7,378 nucleotides of DNA, taken from positions 1-7,378 of the forward strand of contig CAZYJD010000093.1 in assembly GCA_964647785.1 (NCBI GenBank), in the 5' to 3' direction. Origin of the DNA: CAZYJD01 sp964647785 (GTDB lineage: Bacteria; Bacteroidota; Bacteroidia; NS11-12g; UBA9320). The position numbers and the translations under genes were made by a program. Under the pieces are notes generated by a model, which was not told where the DNA came from, searched no databases, and worked only from the letters and a program-made list of their open reading frames with translations. Positions 1 to 5,628 of this stretch are shown piece by piece. Position 1 is the stretch's first letter. The number at the start of each line of letters is the position of its first letter.

Positions 1-16
1 GCTTCTATTGAGTTTC

Positions 17-56
17 TAGTTGATAGTTTTTAGTTGATAGATGTTGATTGTTGATT
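17..56. repeat. Cluster of short direct repeats (GTTGAT family)
   Basis: TAGTTGATAG occurs at 17-26 and again at 31-40, followed by GTTGATT in tandem at 43-49 and 50-56. A further GTTGAT lies in the hairpin arm at 94-99. The copies are imperfectly spaced, so this is a degenerate low-complexity cluster and not a clean satellite. No reading frame or RNA gene is apparent. The block sits beyond the 3' end of the minus-strand operon. A similar string reappears at 6561-6572, read on the minus strand. Function is unknown. Confidence 0.6.
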
Positions 57-63
57 CCAACCC

Positions 64-100
64 CATCAACGTCTCCCGCCGCCAGAAGGGGACGTTGATG
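64..100. repeat. Strong intergenic stem-loop
   Basis: CATCAACGTC at 64-73 is the exact reverse complement of GACGTTGATG at 91-100. The stem extends inward by TCC (74-76) against GGG (88-90) with one T-G wobble, giving about 13 pairs around an 11-base loop (77-87). It lies downstream of the last gene of the minus-strand operon and could stop transcription or protect a 3' end. There is no T-run after it on the minus strand and only TTT on the plus strand, so it is not a textbook intrinsic terminator. It might also serve a gene lying left of the window. Confidence 0.65.
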
Positions 101-106
101 TTTGAA

Positions 107-130
107 GCGTTAGGGCGTTAGGTAGTTAGG
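107..130. repeat. Three tandem 8-bp units (GCGTTAGG)
   Basis: GCGTTAGG is found at 107-114 and immediately again at 115-122, then a third copy with two changes (TAGTTAGG) at 123-130. This is a short tandem repeat in non-coding DNA. The GTTAGG core resembles part of integron attC ends, but no paired attC arms or integron gene are present. I regard it as an ordinary intergenic repeat of unknown role. Confidence 0.6.
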
Positions 131-186
131 TGGGGCTAAACCTCTTAAAACAAGAATTGCTGCGCTCTGAACTTCTGTGCCCCTGC

Positions 187-204
187 TCCCGATAGCCATC
201 GGGA
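187..204. repeat. Intergenic palindrome TCCCGAT-AGCC-ATCGGGA
   Basis: TCCCGAT at 187-193 and ATCGGGA at 198-204 form a perfect 7-bp inverted repeat around AGCC. It begins only seven bases beyond the stop of the pterin dehydratase gene, so the operon transcript would end in or read through this hairpin. It has no T-tract on the minus strand. From general familiarity, CCCGATAGCTATCGGG-type palindromes are recurrent in Bacteroidota intergenic DNA; that was not checked here. A half-copy (GCTATCGGGA) lies at 4805-4814 inside prmC. A role in 3'-end formation is plausible but unproven. Confidence 0.6.
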
Positions 205-211
205 CTGCACT

Positions 212-463
212 TCAAACAGATAAAAACTCCTGATACTTTTGGTCCAGAAGCACTGCGAGTTGCTTGTCTTTTTCAGTTACCCGGTTTCCTGCATCATGGG
301 TGCGCAGTCGCACTTCCAAACGGTTGTACACATTGGTCCACTCAGGGTGGTGGTTCAGCTGGTCGATGGCTGGCCTGCAAAAAGCCATGAACCCAATGGC
401 ATCTGCAAATGCTTTGAATTCATAGGTTTTGTGCAAACCATCTTTATTTTCTTTCCAATCCAT
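212..463 (-). CDS. phhB: Pterin-4a-carbinolamine dehydratase (PCD/DCoH family)
   Basis: This gene encodes a small cytosolic enzyme of 83 residues that dehydrates 4a-hydroxytetrahydrobiopterin to the quinonoid dihydropterin, recycling the cofactor of aromatic amino acid hydroxylases. The family signature is complete: Asp34, then His38-His39-Pro40, Tyr46, His56 and Asp66 at the expected spacings, within HHPEW and THDAG. Length is slightly short of the usual 90-110 residues but no core element is missing. The ATG at 463 is preferred. It overlaps the stop of the upstream protease gene as TGATG, and the protein then starts with the family-like MDWKE. A TTG one codon earlier (466) is the alternative. 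It is the last gene of the five-gene operon. No phenylalanine hydroxylase is visible nearby, so its in vivo pterin substrate is open. Confidence 0.93.
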   Translation of the reverse strand: MDWKENKDGLHKTYEFKAFADAIGFMAFCRPAIDQLNHHPEWTNVYNRLEVRLRTHDAGNRVTEKDKQLAVLLDQKYQEFLSV

Positions 464-2220
464 CAATAGCGTATGAGTTTGATGCTCTGTCTTTCATTGC
501 CCTGAACGAGTTGAACAATGTACATTCCGGCCGGTAGTCCGGCAGGCGCAATGGCAATTTGATCGCCCATTCCTTGCCCTTCGCCTATGAACTGTCCACT
601 CATGCCGCAGAGCGTCCACTGCCATGGGGACATTTCAGGCAGGGTGATGACAACGGGGCCTGCACCCGAAGCAAAGCTTTCACTGCCTTTAACCACTGTA
701 AATGCTGCTTGCCTCGTGCTTTCACTTCCGGAAAAAGGAAGGATTCCCCTTTGGGCAAAACAGTTCTGTATTTTCCAGTTGTTTTCTCCACCAAAGAAAT
801 CGTCATTTATTCCCAAAATGATGTTGGCCATATCCGGCATACTGCTGTTTGCTGCCTGATAAAAGAGGTGTTCCAGAAACAAACTGTCTGTTCTGCTTTT
901 TCCAATCTGATCGTAAATACACATCAAGGCCGTGCTCCATATCTCGCGATCATCATCGCTGAAACTGGTGAGGTCTTCCGGGTATCTTTTCGAGGTATTC
1001 ACGCTAAATCCATCCCAGAACTCATTGTGTCCATCCCAGCTAAAAACTTCACTTCCCGCATAATCGCTGTAAGCTCGTGAGTAAGACATGCATAAATAAT
1101 CTGCGTTGCCTTCCTCCATGCCCCGCCTTTGTGATCCATTCACGGTTTCCGGAGATCCAATGGTACTGAGTGCGTGTCCGAATTCATGCACCACTACCTG
1201 TGCGTCTTCGGCATCGTCCACACCTCCTTCTCCGAACTCGAGGGTGTATGGATACACGGATGGATCGAAAGCACTCAGATCAGCTCCGTTAAAGGCATGT
1301 GCATCGATGATGATGCTGTCTAGGAGTTCTCCAAATCCCATTTGCTCAACTTGCCGGCTCATTTGCTGCAGATGATAAAATGCATTTACTTGTTCAAATC
1401 CCCGCTGAGAACGGGTGAAATTGAAACTGTCATTATTGCTGCTAACGGTATTGGTGAGTGGATCACTCACTTGTCCGAATCGCAAATATCCATCTTCCAA
1501 AAGGGATTGGGATCCATTCTTTTTCACCCGGAGTTGAACCCATTGCAATGCAGCCGTGAGACTGTCACTGTCTTGGTCGCCGCGATCTGAAAATTCTCCG
1601 CCATAAACCGCCTTTTGACTCACAATGGGGTTGGGTGCAAATACACGAGCCCAAGTTGTGCTGTCGGGTTGTTGAAAATAGAGTTTCGTTGGCCCCAAAT
1701 CAAATACCTTTCCATTGTCCTGATAAAACATTCGGCGTTTTTCTTCATCCAACCATTCGTGACCCGTTGAACCGGCTACCAATCCTTCTTCACTAAAAAT
1801 CAATGCATTGTGGGTAAGTGCATTGCTGTAAGGGAATTCAACTTTCTCCAGTGGAGGCAATTGCTCCTGTATCCATCGAATTTGCAATTGATTATTCAAG
1901 TGTACCCTTAGCGATGTACCTAAAATGGGCAGGCCGTTTGCGTGGGGTTGATAGGTGTAATGCATTCCCAGCGGACTCTTATTGGCATGGATGAGCCGAA
2001 GTTCGTAACCCGCTTTGAGGTGGTTGGCATAAGTGCTGTGCACCCAGTAAGTGATGCTTTCCTGCCCCCCTAGAGGTTCTGCAGATTGCAAACTGTAGCG
2101 AAGTCGTGTTCTGAATTCATGGGGCTCACTGGCTCCGGGGATGGCCTTGTCAATGCCCTGTGCCTTTCCCTGTAAAAAGAAATTGAAAAGGAGCATTAGA
2201 TAAATCAGGCGCAAGCTCAT
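463..2220 (-). CDS. Secreted M36-like (fungalysin/thermolysin-type) zinc metallopeptidase with T9SS sorting domain
   Basis: The product is a 585-residue zinc endopeptidase precursor. Residues 1-20 form a signal peptide (hydrophobic core LIYLMLLFNFFL, likely cleavage at GKA-QG). Residues about 60-120 resemble a fungalysin/thermolysin propeptide (HYTYQPHANGLPILGTSL). The gluzincin motif HEFGH is at 345-349 (ligands His345 and His349, catalytic Glu346). A downstream MEEGNAD gives Glu370 as probable third ligand, with Asp374 following as in related EGxxD/ExxSD motifs. The catalytic domain ends near 490 with a region typical of M36 relatives (GGENNWKIQNCFAQRGI). Residues about 500-585 look like a type A Por/T9SS sorting domain: a beta-rich stretch, LPAGMYIVQLVQ, and a basic KLIRY end. 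It should be exported by Sec, then moved across the outer membrane and released or surface-anchored. ATG at 2220 overlaps the yigZ stop (ATGA). Assignment to M36 rather than M4 is by overall look. Confidence 0.88.
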   Translation of the reverse strand: MSLRLIYLMLLFNFFLQGKAQGIDKAIPGASEPHEFRTRLRYSLQSAEPLGGQESITYWVHSTYANHLKAGYELRLIHANKSPLGMHYTYQPHANGLPILGTSLRVHLNNQLQIRWIQEQLPPLEKVEFPYSNALTHNALIFSEEGLVAGSTGHEWLDEEKRRMFYQDNGKVFDLGPTKLYFQQPDSTTWARVFAPNPIVSQKAVYGGEFSDRGDQDSDSLTAALQWVQLRVKKNGSQSLLEDGYLRFGQVSDPLTNTVSSNNDSFNFTRSQRGFEQVNAFYHLQQMSRQVEQMGFGELLDSIIIDAHAFNGADLSAFDPSVYPYTLEFGEGGVDDAEDAQVVVHEFGHALSTIGSPETVNGSQRRGMEEGNADYLCMSYSRAYSDYAGSEVFSWDGHNEFWDGFSVNTSKRYPEDLTSFSDDDREIWSTALMCIYDQIGKSRTDSLFLEHLFYQAANSSMPDMANIILGINDDFFGGENNWKIQNCFAQRGILPFSGSESTRQAAFTVVKGSESFASGAGPVVITLPEMSPWQWTLCGMSGQFIGEGQGMGDQIAIAPAGLPAGMYIVQLVQGNERQSIKLIRY

Positions 2221-2825
2221 GTACTTTTTAAGTGAACAATCTCAAATATCGCAAAATGCACGGGAATGTTCGACTTCTCCGGCAAAAGTTGACCTTCACA
2301 TGAAATGGTGGCTTCTCCCTTTTGCAGATCGTTTTCAAGGATCTCACATGCATATTTAGAACAGAACTCAAAGAAACGGTAGTGTTTTACCGGATCGTAC
2401 TGCAGGCGATAGGTATGAACAGGAGCATAGGCTTCAATTGCTGCATCAAGTATGGCTTGTTTTGCGGCTTCACCATAGGCCGCGATCAGTCCGGGTATTC
2501 CAAGTTTTTTGCCACCGAAATATCGCACCACGGCAAGGAGGCTGTACATGAGCTGATGACTCAGTAATTGGTGGTAAATGGGTAAACCCGCACTACCGGA
2601 AGGTTCTCCATCGTCCGATAAGCGATAAAACAACCTCGGCTCTTTGAGCACCCATGCGTAGCAAATGTGGTTGGCTTGCGGATGTTCATCTTTCAGCGAG
2701 CGGAGCTTTTCGGCTGCATCTTCTTCACCGGTGATCGGAATGGCAAAAGCGAGAAAGCGACTCCCGCGCTCGCGCAGAACAAAAATGCCTGTTGATTTTA
2801 ACTGGTATGCCGTTTCATCGCTCAT
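2217..2825 (-). CDS. yigZ: YigZ / IMPACT family protein
   Basis: The gene encodes a 202-residue cytosolic protein of the IMPACT/YigZ family, close to the 204 residues of E. coli YigZ. The N-terminal domain carries the conserved DDGEPSGSAG (71-80) and RYFGGKKLGIPGL (101-113) blocks. The C-terminal part from about 140 fits the small YigZ/DUF1949 domain. The eukaryotic relative IMPACT modulates GCN2 signalling, while the bacterial role is unsettled and may involve nucleic acid or translation factors. The start at 2825 is chosen because its ATG overlaps the upstream TGA as ATGA, the same junction seen in neighbouring genes. Longer in-frame starts at 2831 and 2852 would add residues that are not family-like. 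Its own stop overlaps the protease ATG, so it is the third gene of the operon. Confidence 0.9.
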   Translation of the reverse strand: MSDETAYQLKSTGIFVLRERGSRFLAFAIPITGEEDAAEKLRSLKDEHPQANHICYAWVLKEPRLFYRLSDDGEPSGSAGLPIYHQLLSHQLMYSLLAVVRYFGGKKLGIPGLIAAYGEAAKQAILDAAIEAYAPVHTYRLQYDPVKHYRFFEFCSKYACEILENDLQKGEATISCEGQLLPEKSNIPVHFAIFEIVHLKST

Positions 2826-3685
2826 CCCCATTGTAAAAGTGCAATGGAACAAAGGGCGAGCAACATACCCATAAGTTTAAGACCTCTGTAGCGCTCGCCA
2901 AATAACAGCACACCCAAAGCAGAAGCCAGCAATACCACGCCTACATTGTTCACCGGAAATACATATACCGAGGGGATGCCCGGAGCGGAAAGTGCCTTTA
3001 GAAGAAAGTAAATACTGAAATAGTTGGGGATTCCCAGAAGGATGCCCGCAATCACATTGCGTTTCTCCCAAAGCATTTGTTTCCCAAATACATCCCGAAT
3101 ATTTCCGACCAAGCCCAGTACGCCTGCAGAACCGAAAATGAGCATGCTCGATACGCTGGCATCGGTATTTCCAAGTGAGCTTTGAACGACCTTTAACATG
3201 CTGTCAATCACCCCGGATCCTGCAAAAACCATCAATGGCAGCCACCAATGTTTGGAGCTTCGCAGGGATGCGCCTTTCTCAGGTTTGCTGATGAGTGCGA
3301 CCGCAAGCAATGAAAGGCCGATTCCTCCCAATTGCATGACACTCAGTTCTTCGGAAAAAAAGAGGTATCCGGATGCCAGGGGAAACAGCACCGACATTTT
3401 CGCCGAAACCGCTGCGATTCCGACACCCATTTCTTGTGCCGTGCGGGCAATCCAATGAAAAACCGTGATGAACAATACGCCCAGAGACAGAGAAATGATC
3501 CACCAGGATGATGGGGTCCATGTGGCCAGATGTATCTTTTGGTGATGAAGGGCTAAACCCGTAATTACGCAGGTTAGATAATTGATACTAATGGCCTGTG
3601 AATTATTGATCTCAAAGCGTTTAAACCAACGAAAAATGACGTTGATCAGGGCCGAACTCAATATGCTTAACAGGAGATAAATCAC
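2822..3685 (-). CDS. EamA/DMT-superfamily permease, ten membrane segments
   Basis: This is a 287-residue inner-membrane protein of the drug/metabolite transporter superfamily. Ten hydrophobic segments can be placed at roughly 1-19, 31-47, 62-80, 88-110, 117-133, 147-165, 179-197, 210-230, 238-262 and 267-285, i.e. the usual two five-helix EamA repeats. Each repeat has the characteristic Glu after helix four or nine (SEELS near 111, GERYRG near 263). The start is GTG at 3685, overlapping the ribD TGA as GTGA. The stop overlaps yigZ as ATGA, so translation is probably coupled on both sides. Substrate cannot be read from sequence. Proteobacterial RibN riboflavin transporters are also EamA proteins, so coupling to ribD makes a flavin or flavin precursor worth considering. 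Amino acid or other metabolite export is equally possible. Confidence 0.88.
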   Translation of the reverse strand: MIYLLLSILSSALINVIFRWFKRFEINNSQAISINYLTCVITGLALHHQKIHLATWTPSSWWIISLSLGVLFITVFHWIARTAQEMGVGIAAVSAKMSVLFPLASGYLFFSEELSVMQLGGIGLSLLAVALISKPEKGASLRSSKHWWLPLMVFAGSGVIDSMLKVVQSSLGNTDASVSSMLIFGSAGVLGLVGNIRDVFGKQMLWEKRNVIAGILLGIPNYFSIYFLLKALSAPGIPSVYVFPVNNVGVVLLASALGVLLFGERYRGLKLMGMLLALCSIALLQWG

Positions 3686-4716
3686 AAGGGGCTATAATGA
3701 AATATCCTGTCATCAGTCAATTCAATCACATTAACCAACTTTCCCTTGAGTGATGGAGCCGGGATGCCATTGCCCCAAATCTTTTCTTTGGAGCGAATCA
3801 CCCAGGCTTCGTCCCAATATCTGTCATCCAAAAAGGATTGTAAAGTACCGGAACCACCTTCTACCATTACGCTTTGAATGCTCCTTTTATGAAGTTCCGA
3901 TAGGATTTTATCGATTTGAAAAGGCATGCCGATGTTGAAGTACTCAACCGGGCCTCTTGTTTCAGCATGGTGATGGGTGAAAATCAGGGTGGGATGCCCA
4001 TCGCTCAAGATTCTAAAGTCTTTTTTAATCCAGTGATTGGGGTCGAGTACCACGCGCAAGGGATGTTTGCCGTGCCAATGCCGCAATGTGAGTTGTGGGT
4101 TGTCGGTTTGTATGGTTTTCCTCCCGGTGAGGATGGCCTGATGTGTGGCCCGAAGATGATGGCTAAAGAAGGAGGAGGCGCGCCCGCTGATCTGCCGGGC
4201 TTCTACATTTGGATACCGTTCTTTTCCGATAAACCCATCGGCGGTTTCGGCCCATTTGAGGGTGATTCTGGGTCGGTTCTGTTGGTGGTAGGTATAAAAG
4301 TTCTTGTTCAGTGCAATGGCCTCTTTTTGTCGCACACCGGTGATTACCTCAACCCCTTTTGAGCGCAGCATTTCCAAACCTGAGCCTGCAACTTGCGGGT
4401 TGGGATCTTCTGCCGCTACAACTACTCTGGGAATGCCATGTTCGAGGATTAGCAAGCTGCAAGGCGGTGTTTTGCCATAGTGGCTGCATGGTTCGAGATT
4501 GACATAGAGCGTACTTTGCTTCAACAATGCTTTGTCATTCACAGAATGAATGGCTTCAACTTCTGCATGTGGGCCTCCATAAGCTTTGTGCCAACCTTCG
4601 CCAATGATGCGGTTCTGGTACACAATAACAGCACCGACCATGGGGTTTGGGGCGGTGTAACTTTCACCCAGCTGCGCCAGTTGAAAGCAGCGATCCATCC
4701 ATTTTTCATGCTCCAC
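3682..4716 (-). CDS. ribD: Bifunctional riboflavin biosynthesis protein RibD (deaminase/reductase)
   Basis: RibD carries out two consecutive cytosolic steps of riboflavin synthesis: deamination of diamino-hydroxy-phosphoribosylaminopyrimidine and NADPH-dependent reduction of the ribosyl side chain. From the GTG at 4716 the protein has 344 residues. The N-terminal cytidine-deaminase-like domain shows TAPNPMVGAVIV, HAE (His50, Glu52) and EPCSHYGKTPPC (Cys77, Cys86), so zinc ligands and catalytic Glu are intact. The reductase domain follows from about 150, with ITLKWAETADGFIG, the TGRKTIQTDNPQLTLR block and VEGGSGTL near 285. GTG 4716 is preferred because it yields MEHEKWMDRCFQLA, matching RibD N-termini. 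The longer frame back to TTG 4782 would run through the divergent promoter region and overlap prmC. It is the first gene of the five-gene operon. No FMN riboswitch precedes it. Confidence 0.95.
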   Translation of the reverse strand: MEHEKWMDRCFQLAQLGESYTAPNPMVGAVIVYQNRIIGEGWHKAYGGPHAEVEAIHSVNDKALLKQSTLYVNLEPCSHYGKTPPCSLLILEHGIPRVVVAAEDPNPQVAGSGLEMLRSKGVEVITGVRQKEAIALNKNFYTYHQQNRPRITLKWAETADGFIGKERYPNVEARQISGRASSFFSHHLRATHQAILTGRKTIQTDNPQLTLRHWHGKHPLRVVLDPNHWIKKDFRILSDGHPTLIFTHHHAETRGPVEYFNIGMPFQIDKILSELHKRSIQSVMVEGGSGTLQSFLDDRYWDEAWVIRSKEKIWGNGIPAPSLKGKLVNVIELTDDRIFHYSPL

Positions 4717-4720
4717 CCGA

Positions 4721-4728
4721 CAAAAGTA
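4721..4728 (-). promoter_or_regulatory. Probable ribD operon promoter, -7 box TACTTTTG
   Basis: Read on the minus strand, TACTTTTG matches the Bacteroidota -7 consensus TAnnTTTG exactly. Only four bases (TCGG) separate it from the preferred ribD GTG, so transcription would start at or next to the start codon. The -33 TTTG-like element is weak: the best candidate is TGTT at 4750-4747, 18 bases upstream. The box does not overlap the inferred coding part of either gene. Confidence 0.6.
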
Positions 4729-4755
4729 GATGCTTTTCAATAATGGAACAGGCAT

Positions 4756-4776
4756 CACCTTTATTTTTGAAAGGTG
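4756..4776. promoter_or_regulatory. Inverted repeat CACCTTT-N7-AAAGGTG over the prmC start
   Basis: CACCTTT (4756-4762) and AAAGGTG (4770-4776) are perfect reverse complements separated by seven bases. The dyad covers the prmC -7 box and ends on its GTG start codon. It could be an operator for a dimeric regulator acting on prmC, and perhaps also on the divergent ribD operon whose upstream region it shares. If a longer transcript existed, it would instead hide the start codon in a hairpin. No regulator is known. A 7-bp dyad can also arise by chance. Confidence 0.35.
4762..4769 (+). promoter_or_regulatory. Probable prmC promoter, -7 box TATTTTTG
   Basis: TATTTTTG fits TAnnTTTG and is followed by AAAG and then the prmC GTG, the same four-base spacing as on the ribD side. 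I see no convincing -33 TTTG at the usual 17-21 base distance. Because an in-frame TGA (4768-4770) lies inside the box, prmC cannot begin further upstream, so a transcript from this promoter would be leaderless or nearly so. Confidence 0.55.
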
Positions 4777-5628
4777 TTTCAAGGACTCACATATTGGCGC
4801 AATCGCTATCGGGAAAACCTAAAAAAGCTTTATGATGAACGCGAGTTGCTGCAGGTATTCAACCTGTGCCTCGAGCATAGCGGAATGGATCGCATTCAAT
4901 TGCTGACATCCCAGGAATCTGCAATGCCAGCTTCGGTAGAAGAAAAACTGGAGCAATGGTTGCTAGCGCTTAAAACTGGTCGCCCTGTACAGTATGTGCT
5001 GGGATTTTGCTATTTCGACGATAACCGGATAAAATTGAATGAAAGTGTTTTGATTCCAAGACCGGAAACGGAAGAACTGGTGGAGTGGATCAAATCACTG
5101 CATGCTGAAGGTTGTGGGAAAAAAGCCCTGGATGTGGCAACCGGTAGTGGGTGCATCGCGCTTTCTTTGGGCGCCCATTATAAAACATGGTCAATCTTCG
5201 CAACAGATCTCAGTGAAGCTGCATTAGAAATAGCTGAAGAAAACAGAATGCTTCTTGGGTTGGAAAATGTTCATTTTCAGATGCACAACGCCCTGGAAGG
5301 GAAGGGTACTTTGCCCGGAGATTTTGACCTCATTGTGAGCAACCCTCCCTATATCGTTCGATCGGAACAGGAACAAATGCCGCTAAGGGTTACGAATTTC
5401 GAGCCCCATATGGCCTTGTTTGTGGAAGATGATGATGCACTTTTGTTTTATAAAGCCATCGCCAGGATGGGACGGGAAATGCTCAAGCCCGGAGGTGAGC
5501 TGTTTTTTGAGATACACGAAAACAGAGGGGCCGAGCTGATAGCCCTTTTAAATAATTTTGAATATAAGGAAATAGAATGTCGAAAGGATCTTCAGAACAA
5601 AGACCGGATGATAAGAGCAGTTTGTTGA
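4774..5628 (+). CDS. prmC: Peptide chain release factor N5-glutamine methyltransferase
   Basis: PrmC (HemK) methylates the glutamine of the GGQ motif in release factors RF1 and RF2, using S-adenosylmethionine, and so sharpens translation termination. The 284-residue product has the family layout: a helical N-terminal RF-binding domain (about 1-80, ending PVQYVLG), the IPRPETEELVEW block at 94-105, an AdoMet-binding loop DVATGSGCIALSL at 120-132, and the glutamine-binding NPPY at 190-193. The loop has Ala where the usual DxGTGSG has Gly, a mild deviation. The start is GTG 4774. An in-frame stop lies two codons before it, and the next Met is near residue 38, inside the conserved domain. It is divergent from ribD and overlaps the following channel gene by 52 bases. 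Confidence 0.95.
   Translation: MFQGLTYWRNRYRENLKKLYDERELLQVFNLCLEHSGMDRIQLLTSQESAMPASVEEKLEQWLLALKTGRPVQYVLGFCYFDDNRIKLNESVLIPRPETEELVEWIKSLHAEGCGKKALDVATGSGCIALSLGAHYKTWSIFATDLSEAALEIAEENRMLLGLENVHFQMHNALEGKGTLPGDFDLIVSNPPYIVRSEQEQMPLRVTNFEPHMALFVEDDDALLFYKAIARMGREMLKPGGELFFEIHENRGAELIALLNNFEYKEIECRKDLQNKDRMIRAVC
5566..5570 (+). promoter_or_regulatory. Possible ribosome binding site for the Kir channel gene
   Basis: AAGGA lies six bases before the ATG at 5577, within the end of prmC. It is the only reasonable Shine-Dalgarno-like sequence I noticed at a start in this window. It supports ATG 5577 over the TTG at 5625 (which would overlap the prmC stop as TTGA). Bacteroidota ribosomes depend little on such sites, so its weight is limited. 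Confidence 0.4.

Noticed and set aside
64..100. Hairpin called as a Rho-independent terminator
   Set aside because: No T-run follows on the minus strand and only three T on the plus strand, so it is kept only as a stem-loop of unknown role.
107..130. Integron attC site suggested by GTTAGG cores
   Set aside because: The copies are direct tandem units without the paired inverted core sites, and there is no integrase or cassette context.
559..1080. 173-codon plus-strand open frame opposite the protease gene
   Set aside because: It lies wholly antisense to the well-supported peptidase reading frame, has no recognisable domain, and its composition is that of a complementary-strand shadow.
3916..4362. 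148-codon plus-strand open frame opposite ribD
   Set aside because: Antisense to conserved RibD reductase and deaminase regions, with no promoter or family resemblance.
4717..4773. FMN riboswitch before ribD
   Set aside because: The gap is only 57 bases and the predicted transcript is leaderless, so there is no room for the roughly 120-base conserved element.
4717..4782. N-terminal extension of RibD to the TTG at 4782
   Set aside because: The extra 22 residues have no family counterpart, cross both promoter boxes and overlap the prmC start. GTG 4716 gives the canonical N-terminus.
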